Assembly (NCBI GenBank): GCA_027924585.1
Contig: BSBM01000372.1
Coordinates: forward strand, 11,397,501-11,461,500
Source: Larix kaempferi
Taxonomy: Eukaryota; Streptophyta; Pinopsida; Pinales; Pinaceae
Direction of reading: 5' to 3'
Length of the DNA stretch: 64,000 nt
Shown here: positions 21,724-32,573 of the stretch, piece by piece
How the letters are laid out: each line of letters opens with the position of its first letter
Numbering within the stretch: the first letter of the stretch is position 1
Program-made: the position numbers and the translations under genes
Notes under the pieces: generated by a model
Seen by the model: the letters and a program-made list of their open reading frames with translations, nothing else
The model's database searches: none
Told to the model about the DNA's origin: nothing

Positions 21724-22682
21724 TCATCAGAATGAACCTATGGGTGTCCTTTGTGCACGTGGGTGCACAGCATTCAGGCTAGCCTGACATTCAAGCTGCT
21801 CTCTTGCTATGCGTCCAGTAGACCCGACATAAGTGTGTTTTCCATGGTCATAGCCACTACATGTGCACGAAAAGATCTTGGAAAAGTGTGTAAAAGAAGA
21901 TTTATGTCTATATTTTTTCACATTAAACATTACATATAACATTACATAATTTACCTGACGATGACCTCTGATAGTGTCTGTGCATAGCAGGCAAGTTTGC
22001 TTCACCCTAAAGCTGTTCAGTTGTGCATGATGATAATTTTCCACAAATTAAAAAACATGTCAACTTTAACATAAATATGTTCATATATGTATTGACATTA
22101 AACATTTGAAATATGTAACCTAGACTTTAGGAACTAGGATAGGGGAATTTATTATGGATTTCAAGCCTGTAGTATGGTTGGGCTAAGCTAGGACTAGTTT
22201 CTAGAAGGCCAAAAAGACCCACCATCTTAATGATTCAAGTAACAAAATGCTTAAGTGAAATGTTAACTAGAATTGTAGGCAACTATTGGATGAGATGCCA
22301 AACAATAGTAGTGAATGAGAGAGGAGTGTAAGGTGGCATAGAAATCCTATGGAATCCTTGGGAGGTAGTCTTAGAAAAAATATTTTCCACACCTAGAACA
22401 CTCTCATCCAACTTGATATAAATTGGAATAGCATAAAAATGCTTCCAGAGGTCACCATTAGATTGTAGGTGGACACTTCATCATTATAACCTTCTTAGAG
22501 GAGAAGAAAAGAGGTAGAAGAAGGCTAGAAGTGAACAATGACCTTTTTAAAGAAACCATTTGAAATTTGAATATGTTGTATAGTGAGACTACAATTGGGA
22601 CCAACACATGGAATAATAGAAGAGGGAGAACCCATGAAATAACCAACTAGTTGTAGGTAGCTGCAATAAATAGAGGAACCAA
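21724..22682. other. Intergenic, no gene seen
   Basis: AT-rich sequence between the CACTA element and the LINE-derived array. No domain, terminal repeat or RNA gene is recognisable. Confidence 0.45.
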
Positions 22683-23578
22683 CATTTTTCAGATTTCAAA
22701 AATGCCTAAAAATCCCGAAATCTATTTTAAAACAATGGAACAAAACATCAACAACATCTTCAAGGAAAATCTAGAGATAGAAGCAAGCATGGAGTGGATT
22801 TATTAGGCCATGATCATTGAGGGAAGAAATGAATCCCTCAGCAAGGAAGAATCCACCTTAAACTTCTAGCTAGACAAAAGGAACAATCACGAGGAAATAC
22901 TGCTGAGGAAATAACCTAGGTTCAAATGGCTAAAATAAGGCCAAAGATTTTTATTTTTTTTCTATAATTCCATTATCCAATGGTGTCACTATAACTAGAC
23001 CATAACGAGATAATCACTATTCAAGATAATCAAGGTAGAAAACTAGTAAAACATGAGGATATTGAGAAAGATTTTGTCAATTTTTATTAATCTTTATTCT
23101 TTGAACCTCAATGGAATCATTTGGAGGCTATCCAACAAATCACCAAACACATTCCAAATTTGGTGAGAGAGGATTAAAATGATAGCCTCTTAAGGTAAAT
23201 CACTGTAGAAGAAGTAGAGAAAGCAATCATGGAAATGTGTATAGAAAAATCCCCTGGACGAGATGACAAAATATTTTCACTCTTATTGGTCATTCATCAA
23301 ATGAGAATAAATGAGAATATGAGATTATGGAGTAGTTGGTCTATAATTTTCCAAAACCTTTATGCTGAAGGTAACTGAGAATCTAAAACTTACTTTAATC
23401 AATTCTGATACTTTTGGTTGAAGCAGATTAAATTTTGAGGCCTCCATTTTTGTTATGAACATTAAAGTTAAGGTTACCCATTGCAAAAAAAAAATGGAAG
23501 TACTTGAAATCGAAATGGAATGTTATCTTCCAGGCTCACATAACTCTATGAAAAATAAAAAAAAATGGGAAGACAGAT
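22683..23578 (+). pseudogene. LINE (L1-type) fragment, block 1
   Basis: Plus-strand frames contain pieces of the endonuclease-to-RT linker (an 'EEILLRxxxRFKWxKEG'-like stretch and 'TIQDNQGRKLVKHEDIEKDF') and of the RT start ('VEKAIMEMCIEKSPGRDDK', like the LINE 'KSPGPDG' motif). Stops and frame changes occur throughout. Only the linker and first RT region are present. There is no YADD core and no poly(A) tail. Confidence 0.65.
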
Positions 23579-23579
23579 G

Positions 23580-23640
23580 GGTGGAAGCATTTATTAGAGC
23601 CCCGTGGGAATTTATTAGAGCCCTTGCGGGAAATTCTAAG
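23580..23640. repeat. 22-bp minisatellite, left part, split by a copia insertion
   Basis: It begins with the linker GGGTGGAAGCATTTATTAGAG and two degenerate 'AGAGCCC-TGCGGG' units. It is cut at ATTCTAAG by the copia 5' LTR and resumes at 30035 with CTAAGAGC. Confidence 0.7.
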
Positions 23641-24220
23641 TGTTAATGTAATTGTAACTTCGGAATATATGCACTTGTATATTTTATATTGTATTTGTAT
23701 TTTATTATTGTACCTCCGACGAAGATGTTTATTCCTCCAGTCGGGAGAGTCTTTATTGTAATTGAGCCATGTAAAGTCATTGAGGTTAACCCTGCTTTGT
23801 ATGTCGGGGCATTAGACCCCAGAGTTAAGTTGTCTATGGGTTATTAGACTCTCCTAGATAATTCGGCCTAGTCAAGTACAACTAGGGGCCAACCTAGTTG
23901 GGTAAAATTCAAGTAAAGTATAAATAGAGAGGCTGCCTCTCTCATTTGTATGATTCACACACTCACTCACTTCGCATTAGTGAGAGAGAGGAGGAATTCG
24001 CACAAGTGGAGAAGAGGGAAGTTGCTGAAGACCATTTCTATTTTTGGGGTTATTGTATTATTGCTCATTCTATCTCTAAGGAAGTTGTGGGGATTTCTCC
24101 TTTATGGTTTCCCCGATGAAACTCTTTGTGTCTCCTATCTCTTGTGTTTGATTTGCTATGCATATTATTCTCTCAGATAAGATCTTAGATCATATTGAAT
24201 TAAATGTTGAAAATCTAACA
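23641..24220 (+). repeat. Copia 5' LTR
   Basis: Begins TGTTAATGTAATTG and ends AAATCTAACA. Core promoter TATAAATA at 23919-23926. Its open frame of 76 codons is not a gene. It shares 'GGGTTATTAGAC' and 'TATAAATAGAGAG' with the LTRs of the element at 33763, so the two families are related. Confidence 0.92.
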
Positions 24221-24232
24221 TGGTATCAGAGC
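24221..24232 (+). other. Primer binding site (initiator Met tRNA)
   Basis: TGGTATCAGAGC directly follows the LTR and is complementary to the 3' end of plant initiator methionine tRNA, the usual copia primer. Confidence 0.9.
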
Positions 24233-24983
24233 TAACCTAAGAAGAAAACACTGTGTAGCTGCAGAAGCTAGGGATTCTTAATTTTTGGGTTTCTCTCCAT
24301 AGATCATCAGCAAAAGGAGACTAGGATAACTCACCTAAGGAAGGCACATCTTTCTATTGAAACAGAAATTGATTAGGAGCATTTTCAATTTTTGGCCTGT
24401 CACTGCTGCGGGAAATTAGGGCTTTTCACATAAGAGGAATTTTGGAGTTCTTTCATCACAGGGAGATTCTCCTCATCAAAATCAAAATTTAGAGACCAAG
24501 ATCAAAGTTTTTGGTTGGGTAGAACCCCAGGATAAGTCAAACCCTAATTTGACTTTGTACCAGGAAAACCAGAAAAAGCCAGAAATTGCAGATTCAAAAT
24601 TCACAAGTCAATTTTCAAGGGTGAATTTTGGAATCTTCAGAAACCAAGTGAACCAGCATACTCGCCTCATCAAGGAGAATATTCCCGTGAAATCATAATT
24701 CAATTCCGAGAATTTTCATTTTTCGGCCTGGCACTACTGCCGGAAGAAAACTAGGGCATCAGATATTTTGGGTTTATGTTCACTGATTTATGGAAGTGAG
24801 TACATTTGACAACTCTCCTTGAGGTGGCACATCTATCTCTCAAACCAGAAGTTCCAAATTCCAAATTTGGAAAATTAGGGTTTCTCTGACAAACCCCAGG
24901 CCAGCTAGCTCCAGATTCAGTTTCAGCAAATCAAGTGGTAAGACCTAAAGATTTTCTATTTCCATTTGAGTTTCTCATTAAAG
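24233..24983 (+). other. Copia untranslated leader
   Basis: About 750 bp without a coding frame. A segment resembling 'TTTTTGGCCTGTCACTGCTG' near 24388 recurs near 24718, an internal duplication of about 330 bp. Parts of it match the leader of the derivative at 34409-35575. Confidence 0.6.
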
Positions 24984-25895
24984 ATGTCTCACCACACCAA
25001 GCTTGAGGATAAGCTTGAAGGGGCTGATAACTTCCGAGCATGGAAGTATAGGATTGGGCTTGTCCTAGAAGAGAATGAATTGGACACCTATGTGAATGAA
25101 GAGGTTCCAGTTCCAGAGGGAGATGAGGCTAAAGCCTTACACAAGAAGAACTTGGTTAAGGCTAAGAGAATCATTGCAGATTCTATCAAGGATCATCTCA
25201 TACCACATGTGTCATCTCTGAAGACACCTAAAGAGATGTTTGATGCCTTGACCACCTTATTTGAAGGGAGGAATATAAATAGGAAGATGACATTGAGGAA
25301 CCAATTGAAGAATGTCAAGATACAAAATGCAGAGACCATGCAATCCTACTTTACAAGGGTCTCTCAGATAAAAGAACAACTTGAAGCTGTGGGAGAAGAT
25401 ATAGAAAATGGAGCACTAGTAATGACCACCTTGAATGGTCTTCCTAGGTCATGGGATTCCTTCATTCAAGGAATTTGTGCAAGAAGAAATTTTATCACCT
25501 TCAGTAGGTTGTGGGAGGAGTGCTCACAGGAAGAAACTCAAATTGTAGCTCGAGAAGAAAAGATGGGTAATGAAGAGCAGGCTCTCACAGCACATACCAG
25601 GAAGAACAAAAACAAGAGGGAGCATCCTCATCACAAGAAGGGTAAACAAAACCAACAGAATAAGAGGGAGAACCTTGGAGGATCCAGGAGAGATATTTCT
25701 CACTTTCGATGTTATACTTGTGATGAGAAGGGGCACTATTCCATAGATTGTCCCAGGAACAAAAGCAGCTCCCACAAGAAGAAGAACAACAAGAAAAGAC
25801 ATCATGCTCACATTGCAGAGGATGATGAACCTCCAAGGAAGAGAACCAAAGAATACAGTGAAGATTCTTCAAGTGATGAAGAATGTGTATTATAA
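24984..25895 (+). CDS. gag: Copia Gag polyprotein
   Basis: The frame is intact for about 303 residues from ATG 24984. An in-frame TTG lies upstream but the ATG is the natural start. The N-terminal ~200 residues have the copia Gag/UBN2 pattern (LEGADNFRAWKYRIGLVLEE; MTLRNQLKNVKIQNAETMQS; LNGLPRSWDSFIQGI). A Lys/His-rich basic stretch follows, then a CCHC zinc knuckle CYTCDEKGHYSIDC at about residues 238-251, and a basic/acidic tail. Gag forms the virus-like particle and binds RNA. It ends in a proper stop and is not fused to pol. Confidence 0.88.
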   Translation: MSHHTKLEDKLEGADNFRAWKYRIGLVLEENELDTYVNEEVPVPEGDEAKALHKKNLVKAKRIIADSIKDHLIPHVSSLKTPKEMFDALTTLFEGRNINRKMTLRNQLKNVKIQNAETMQSYFTRVSQIKEQLEAVGEDIENGALVMTTLNGLPRSWDSFIQGICARRNFITFSRLWEECSQEETQIVAREEKMGNEEQALTAHTRKNKNKREHPHHKKGKQNQQNKRENLGGSRRDISHFRCYTCDEKGHYSIDCPRNKSSSHKKKNNKKRHHAHIAEDDEPPRKRTKEYSEDSSSDEECVL

Positions 25896-26758
25896 TGAAG
25901 GTAACCAGCTACAAGGGTTTATTTAGAAGGTTCCACCTCATAAGGTGAAGCTAGAGATGAATTTCAGTATTACATGAAAGGGATAGAAGAAGCTACTGCA
26001 GAGTTAGAATCCGGAAAACAAATAAAGATTAATAATCTATGGAAGAACCTCTCATCCATTTTCAGCATTGGTTAAGGTGTACACTATGAAAGACTCCAGT
26101 ATTTCTTGCAAGGAAGCAAAGACCAAGAGGGAGCACACTCTAGTAGTTCCTGCAAGGAAGCAAAGATTGAGAGGGAGTCCACCCAACAACCAAACAAAGA
26201 TAAGTATTTGAATTGGCATTTCTTGTATATATGATTACTTAAATGATGTTGTTCAGTCATGTACATAGTTATGTTCCTAGATTTAGGATGTATATCATGC
26301 ATGTTAGAAAAGTTGCATTAATGAACAAGATACTACTAATATGCAAGTAATGGGTAAGTGGCCTATGGTACTGTACAACATCCCATTGCTACTTATCTAG
26401 AATGAAACCTCTTTGTTGACTTGTTGGGAGTAGTGCATACTCTTAACAATGTTCTGGTAGAGATGGAAGCCATATAGGAAGTTACCATATGAATACGGGA
26501 TATGGATGTCTGTTGTGTTGAATCATTGGCTAAGATAGTTGCATGATTGTGTGAACTATGCCTTTATGCATAAGAATTTGTTCTGAAAAATTATGAAATG
26601 TTTCTAATCACGCAACTAAATTGACATGTAGGAAAGATCGTATACTACAAGAGAGGCTTGCTTCGAAGAACAATTGACGATGATTAAGCTAGAGGATTTA
26701 TGAAGTCAAGAATAAGACACTAAAGAACCTGAAGTTCCCAGGATTCTGAAATACAGTA
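25896..26758 (+). other. Non-coding gap in place of protease and integrase
   Basis: In copia elements this position holds protease, integrase and the first part of RT (over 2 kb). Here there are only ~860 bp with no long frame and no DSG, HHCC or DDE motif. A ~60-bp segment is repeated ('TTTCTTGCAAGGAAGCAAAGA' near 26101 and a similar copy near 26146). The source of the gap sequence is unknown. Confidence 0.7.
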
Positions 26759-27829
26759 ATGGAAGAAGCGATTCCAGAAGAATATGAAGAATGCAAGATG
26801 GAAGACCCACAGGAACCTGTAGATCCACCACGTGAGAAGAATTCTCACAAGAGGAAACCAGCATGGGTACGAGAAGCAATTCAAGATGCAAAGAGATATG
26901 GTGCTCCAGAAGGAATGCATAGAGAAAGAAAGAAACCGAGACCATTCTCCAATTATGTAGCCGTGTTGTGTGACATCATTGACAAAGAACCTTCCAACTA
27001 TGAGGAAGCAGCTAAGAAGAAAGAATGGAAGGATGCCATGATCGAGGAGTACCAGTCGATCATGAAGAATGATGTCTGGGATGTGGTCCCAAAACCAGTA
27101 GAGAAGTCTGTTGTGACTTCCAAGTGGATCTACAAGATCAAGCATGTTACAGATGGCAGCATAGAGAAACACAAGGCGAGATGTGTGGCACGTGGCTTCT
27201 CCCAGAAGGAAGGGATAGACTACGAGGAGACATTTGCACCTGTAGCCAGATACACTTACATCATATCAGTACTTGCTCTGGCTGCAGTGATGAAGTGGAA
27301 GGTACACCATATGGATTTAAAGACAACGTTCTTGAATGGTGTAGTAGAGGAGTAAGTGTATGTGGAGCAGCCACTCGGATTTGAGACACATGACAGGGAG
27401 ACTCATGTGTGCAAATTGAAGAAAGCATTGTATGGATTGAAACAGGAACCCGGGACATGGTACGGCAGGATAGACAACTTCCTGACTAGTTTGAGCTTTA
27501 ACAAGAGTAAAGCGGATTCCAACCTTTACTACAAGGTTGAGGAAGGGAACCCAATGATACTTCTACTTTATGTAGATGACCTGTTTGTGACAGGTGAGGA
27601 TGGGTTGATTGCTAACTTGAAGAGGAAGCTTGCTGCCGAGTTCGAGATGAAGGACTTGGGTATGATGCACTACTTTCTAGGCATGGAGGTGTGGTGGAGT
27701 GTGGATGGAATCTTCCTTGGACAAGGGAAGTATGCAGTAGATATCTTAAAGCGATTCGGGATGATGGACTGCAAGGCCATGGACAGACCTATGGCATCGA
27801 ACCTGAAGCTATTGAGTGATGCTTCATAA
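26759..27829 (+). pseudogene. pol: Copia reverse transcriptase (RVT_2), one in-frame stop
   Basis: Starts with an acidic linker and the copia RT entry region (EAAKKKEWKDAMIEEYQSIM, VTSKWIYKIKHVTDGSIEKH, KARCVARGFSQKEGIDYEET, FAPVARY). TAA at 27353 breaks the frame, which then continues with YVEQPLGFE, LKKALYGLKQEPGTWYGRID, the catalytic LLLYVDDLFVTG, and KDLGMMHYFLGMEV. A second stop, TAA at 27827, precedes the RNase H part. The RT fold is otherwise complete. Confidence 0.9.
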
Positions 27830-28527
27830 GAGTCGGTTGATGCTACAATGTATCGTCAAATGATTGGATATTTGATGTACCTGACGAATATGAGACCAGA
27901 TATCTGATTTGCTGTGAACACATTGAGCCAGTTCCTAACGGATCCGAGACATGTTCACTTGCTGCAAAGCATATTCTGAGGTACCTGAAGGGTATGGTGG
28001 ATTATGGGCTCAAGTATGATGTGAATCAAAAGATTGAATTGGAGGGTTATGTTGATTCGGATTGGACAGGCAGTTCCATTGATAGGAAGAGCACTTTGGG
28101 GTGTTGCTTCAGTATGGGATCATGTGTGATATCTTGGTTTAGCAAGAAGCAGTCCTGCATGGCACTGAGTATAGCCGAAGCAGAGTATGTTGCAGCTTGT
28201 TCGGCTATTTATGAGGCAGTATGGTTGAGGAAGCTACTGTCTGATTTTTTTGACCTCCAATTGGATGCTACTTGTATATATGGCGACAACCAGAGTTTTG
28301 TGAAGTTGTCTAAGAACCCTGTGTTCCATGACAAGTCGAAGCACATCGAGATCAAGTATCACTATATAAGGGATATGGTGCAGAGAGGAGCAGTGAAGCT
28401 CCAGTATGTTGGGATAGACGAGCAGATAGCCGATGTGTTGACCAAGCCACTAGCTAGAGTGAAGTTTGAATACTTCAGAGAGAAGCTTGGTGTACTTCAT
28501 ATCGAGGTTCCTTCCAAGGGGAAGTGA
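27830..28527 (+). pseudogene. pol: Copia RNase H, frameshifted from RT
   Basis: After the RT stop the frame reads ESVDATMYRQMIGYLMYLTN, then meets a stop (27905) and a 1-nt shift near 27965. From 27994 a 177-codon frame carries the copia RNase H: YVDSDWTGSSIDRKSTLG, SKKQSCMALSIAEAEYVAAC, AVWLRKLL, IYGDNQSFVKLSKNPVFHDK, HIEIKYHYIRD and DEQIADVLTKPL. The catalytic acidic residues are present. Confidence 0.88.
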
Positions 28528-28562
28528 TGAGTACGGAAGACGCAGATGCACATGGGATTTTC

Positions 28563-28790
28563 CGACATGGTGGTATGTTTTTCCTCCCATGGTCGTTGAT
28601 GTAATTGTCAAGCTTTTCCGACATGGTGGTAGGTTGGTCCTCCCATGGTCGTTGATGTAATTGCTGAGCTTTTCCAACATGGTGGTAGGTTGGTCCTCCC
28701 ATGGTCGTTGATGTAATTGCTGAGCCTTTCCCGAATGGTGGTAGGAAATTCCTCCCATGTCGGTTGATGTAAGTGTTGTGTCTCACATGC
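28563..28790 (+). repeat. Tandem repeat, 56-bp unit, in the copia 3' region
   Basis: Units begin CGACATGGTGGTAGG at 28563 and 28619, with later, more diverged copies. Each contains CCTCCCATGGTCGTTGATGT. There are about four units. It lies between the RNase H stop and the PPT, a position that usually holds no repeats in copia elements. Confidence 0.8.
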
Positions 28791-28899
28791 TGGTAGAAAA
28801 GTCCTCGCATGTTGGTAGACGTGTGATGTGCATCTGGGATGTGCTCCATGTGATGATCAAATGATATGAAGATGATGAGGTGACATTAGGGTATAGAGG

Positions 28900-29215
28900 T
28901 TTTGCAGAGGCATATAATCAGTCTTGGGATGCTCCTTCAGGTTTTGCAGTGGCATATAATCAGTCCTGTGAGATCCTACAAGTTTTGCAGTGGCATATAA
29001 TCAGTCCTGGGATGCTCCTTCAGGTTTTGCAATGGCATATAATCAGTCCTTGGAGATCTTTCATGTTTTGCAGTGGCATATAATCAGTCCTGGGATGCTC
29101 CTTTAGGTTTTGCAGAGGCATATAATCAGTCTTGGGATGCTCCTTCAGGTTTTGCAGAGGCATATAATCAGTCCTGGGAGATCTTGCAGGTTTTACAAAG
29201 GCATATAATAAGTCC
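28900..29215 (+). repeat. Tandem repeat, 41-42 bp unit, in the copia 3' region
   Basis: About seven to eight units of the form GTTTTGCAGTGGCATATAAT + CAGTCCTGGGATGCTCCTTCAG. Two variants (…GATGCTCCTTCAGG, 42 bp and …GAGATC…, 41 bp) mostly alternate, giving a dimeric ~83-bp order. The 42-bp unit is 14 codons (GFAEAYNQSWDAPS), but the 41-bp variant shifts the frame, so coding is unlikely. Confidence 0.8.
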
Positions 29216-29445
29216 TAAGACGTACCTACTTGATGGCTTGCTCGCAGAGATGATGAAGACCTACATGGAGGCTAGGCCTACATCCAGCATGAAAAAGGGT
29301 TGGCTCTAAGAAATTTCTATGACGAGTAGATTGGAGATTGATGGTCGAGATAGTAGCAGCAGTGACGATGATGATCCAGCTTTGATGATGATCCAGTGAC
29401 GAAGACTTGTGTTGATGACTGTGTCAAGAGAATACCTTCCTGGTT

Positions 29446-29454
29446 AAGAGGGAG
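29446..29454 (+). other. Polypurine tract of the copia element
   Basis: AAGAGGGAG immediately precedes the 3' LTR and would prime plus-strand DNA synthesis. The same sequence is used by the element at 33763. Confidence 0.85.
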
Positions 29455-30034
29455 TGTTAATGTAATTGTAACTTCGGAAGATATTCACTTGTAGATTTTA
29501 TACTGTATTTGTATTTTATTATTGTACCTCCGACGGAGATGTTTATTCCTCCGGTTGGGAGAGTCTTTATTGTAATTGAGTCATGTAAAGTCATTGAGGT
29601 TAACCCTCCTTTGTATTTCAGGGCATTAGAACCTAGAGTTAAGTTGTCTATGGGTTATTAGACTCTCCTAGAGAAGTCGGCCCAGTCAAGTACAACTAGG
29701 GGCCGACCTAGTTGGGTAAAAGTCAAGTAAAGTATAAATAGAGAGGGTGCCTCTCTCATTTGTATCATTAACACACTCACTCACTTTGCATTAGTGAGAG
29801 AGAGGAGGAGTTCACACAAGTGGAGAAGAGAGAAGATTCTGAAGACCATTTCTATTTTTGGGGTTATTGTATTATTGCTCATTCTATCTCCGAGGAAGTT
29901 GCGTGGTTTTATCCTTTATGGTTTCCCCGATGAAACTCTTTGTGTCTCTTGTCTCTTATGTTTGATTTCTTGTGAATTTTATTCTCTTAGATAAGATCCT
30001 AGATCATATTGAATTAAATGTTGAAAATATAACA
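29455..30034 (+). repeat. Copia 3' LTR
   Basis: 580 bp, the same length as the 5' LTR. Starts TGTTAATGTAATTG and ends AAATATAACA. Differences from the 5' LTR are mostly substitutions. Confidence 0.92.
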
Positions 30035-30800
30035 CTAAGAGCAACTGCGGGCATTTCTAAGAGCCACTGCCGGCATTTCTAAGAGCCACTGTGGGCATTT
30101 CTAAGAACCCTTGCGGGAATTTATAAGAGCCACTGTGGGCATTTCTAAAAAATAGAACAAGTTTATTTTTGCACAAGATGTAAGCCAAAGCAATTTTTAG
30201 GTTATTCAATGGGAAGACAAATGGGTGGAAGCATCTATTAGATCCCTGCGGGCATTTATTAGAACCCTTGCAAGAATTTATAAGAGCCCTTGCAGGAATT
30301 TCTAAGAGCCACTGCGGGCATTTCTAAGAGCCCTTGCGGGCATTTCTAAGAGCCACTGTGGGCATTTCTAAAAATTAGAACAAGTTTATTTTTCCACAAG
30401 ATGGAAGCCAAAGCAGTTTGTAGGTAATTCAATGGGAAGACAGATGGGTGGAAGCATCTATAGGGCCCTGCGAGAATTTATTAGATCCCTTGTGGGAATT
30501 TCTAAGAGCCCTTGCAAGCATTTATAAGAGCCATTGCAGGCATTTCTAAGAGCCCTTGCAGGCATTTCTAAGAGCCACTGTGGGCATTTCAAAAAATTAG
30601 AACAAGTTTATTTTTCCACAAGATGGAAGCCAAAGCAGTTTGTAGGTAATTCAATGGGAAGACAGATGGGTGGAAGCATTTATTAGAGCCCTGCGGGCAT
30701 TTCTAAGAGACACTGCGAGCATTTCTAAGAGCCCTTGTGAGCATTTCTAAGAGCCACTTCGGGCATATAAAAGATCCCATTGCGAGCATATTTAAGAAGT
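30035..30800. repeat. 22-bp minisatellite, block 1
   Basis: The core unit is CATTTCTAAGAGCCACTGCGGG (22 bp), varying between 'CCACTGC', 'CCCTTGC' and similar. Runs of 3-6 units alternate with a ~100-bp linker (ATTAGAACAAGTTTATTTTT ... GATGGAAGCCAAAGCAGTTTGTAGG ... GGGTGGAAGCAT), giving an intermediate period of roughly 200 bp. Confidence 0.85.
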
Positions 30801-30867
30801 TATGTGTGCACAACAAAGATTTTTTGGGAAGGTCAATACTCAGGATCACTGATTAAGACAGTATCCA

Positions 30868-31738
30868 CATTTTTCAGATTTCAAAAAATGCCTAAAAGTA
30901 CTAAAATCTATTTTAAAACAATGGAACAAAACATCAACAACATCTTCAAGAAAAATCTAGAGATAGAAGCAAGCATTGAGTGGATTTAGTAGACTGTGAT
31001 CATTGAGGGAAGAAATGAATCCCTCAAAAAGGAGGAATCCACCTTAAAGTTCTAGTTGGACAAAAGGAACAATCAGGAGGAAATACTACTAAGGCAATAA
31101 CCTAGGTTCAAATGGATAAAAGAAGGCCAAAGATTTTTATTTTTTTCTATAAGTCCATTATCCAATGGTGTCACCATAACCAAACCATAACGCGATAATC
31201 ACTATTCAAGATAATCAAGGTAGAAAACTGGTAAAACATGAGGATATTGAGCAAGATTTTGTCAATTTTTATTAATCTTTACTCTTTGAACCTCAATGAA
31301 ATCATTTGGAGGCTATCCAACAAATCACCAAACACATTCCAAAGTTGGTGATAGAGGATTAAAATGATAGTCTCTTAATATAAACCACTATAGAAGAAGT
31401 AGAGCAAGCAATCATGGAAATGTGGATAGAAAAATACCATGGATGAGATGACAAAATATTTTCACTCTTATTGGTCATTCATCAAATGAGAATAAATGAG
31501 AATATGAGATTATGGAGTAGCTGGTCTGTAATTTTCCAAAACCTTTATGCTCAAGGTAATTGAGAATCTGAAACTTACTTTAATCAATTATGATACTTTT
31601 GGTTGAAGCAAATTAAATTTCGAGGCCTCGATTTTTGTTGAGGTTACCCATTGCAAATAAAAAAAATGGCAGTACTTGAAATCGAAATGGAATGTTATCT
31701 TCCAGGCTCAAACAACTCTATGAAAATTCAAAAATGGT
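30868..31738 (+). pseudogene. LINE (L1-type) fragment, block 2
   Basis: Second copy of the same LINE segment, 90% or more alike by eye. It includes LDKRNNQEEILLRQ, a stop, and RFKWIKEGQR, which matches the plant L1 'EEIxWxQKSRxxWLKEGDRNTKFFH' region. It begins and ends at the same places as block 1, so it was amplified as a block rather than by separate LINE insertions. Confidence 0.65.
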
Positions 31739-31739
31739 A

Positions 31740-32510
31740 AGACAGATGGGTGGAAGCATTTATTAGAGCCCCGTGGGAATTTATTAGAGCCCTTGCGGGA
31801 ATTTCTAAGAGCCCTTGTGGGTGTTTCTAAGGTCCACTGCGGTCATTTCTAAGAGCCCTTGCGGGCATTTCTAAGAGCCATTGCGGGCATTTCTAAGAAT
31901 TAGAACAAGTTTATTTTTCCACAATATGGAATCCAAAGCAATGTGTAGGTAATTCAATGGGAAGATAGATGGGTGGAAACATCTATTAGAGCCCTGCAGG
32001 CATTTATTACATCCCGTGCGGGCATTTCTAAGAGCCCTTACGGGCATTTCTAAGAGCCATTGTGGGCATTTCTAAGAGCCCTTGTGGGCATTTCTAAGAG
32101 CCACTGCAGGCATTTCTAAAAATTAGAACAAGTTTATCTTTCCACAAGATGGAAGCCAAAGCAATTTGTAGGTAATTCAATGGGAAGACAAATGGGTGGA
32201 AACATCTATTAGAGCCCTGTGGGCATTTATTAGAGCCCTTGCGGGCATTTCTAAAAGCCACTGCGGGCATTTCAAAAAATTAGAACAAGTTTATTTTTCC
32301 ACAAGATGGAAGCCAAAGCAGTTTGTAGGTAATTCAATGGGAAGACAAATGGATGGAAGCATTTATTAGAGCTCTGCGGGCATTTATTAGATCCCTTACG
32401 GGCATTTCTAAGAGCCACTGCAGGCATTTCTAAGAGCCTTTGCGGGCAATTTCTAAGAGAAAATGCAAGCATATAAAAGATCCCATTGCGAGCATCTCTA
32501 AGAAGTTATG
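31740..32510. repeat. 22-bp minisatellite, block 2
   Basis: Same architecture as 30035-30800: runs of the 22-bp unit separated by the same linker at about 31900, 32125 and 32280. It ends in a segment shared with block 1, starting with AAGTTATGTGTGCACAACAAAG (about 32503 and 30797). Confidence 0.85.
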
Positions 32511-32573
32511 TGTGCACAACAAAGTTTTTTTTGGAAGGTCAATACTCAGTATTAACGATTAAGACAATATCCA

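Larger units (their letters stand above)
23641..30034 (+). mobile_element. Ty1/copia LTR retrotransposon lacking protease and integrase
   Basis: The two 580-bp LTRs are flanked by the exact 5-bp target duplication CTAAG (23636-23640 and 30035-30039). The PBS follows the 5' LTR and the PPT precedes the 3' LTR. Internal order: leader, Gag, non-coding gap, RT, RNase H, two tandem arrays. Protease and integrase are absent, so it cannot move by itself. The LTRs appear about 94% identical by eye, so it is older than the neighbours at 37 and 48 kb. It inserted into the 22-bp minisatellite. Confidence 0.92.

Noticed and set aside
23950-24180. Open frames in the copia LTRs (also 29794, 34104 and 36368)
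   Set aside because: They lie in R/U5 of the LTRs, have no domain, and are repeated only because LTRs are duplicated.
28880-29309. Frames encoding a GFAEAYNQSWDAPS repeat protein
   Set aside because: 41-bp unit variants shift the frame repeatedly and there is no single open frame across the array.
30035-32510. CRISPR-like array (22-bp repeats)
   Set aside because: Units are contiguous and degenerate without unique spacers, and the context is a plant retroelement region.
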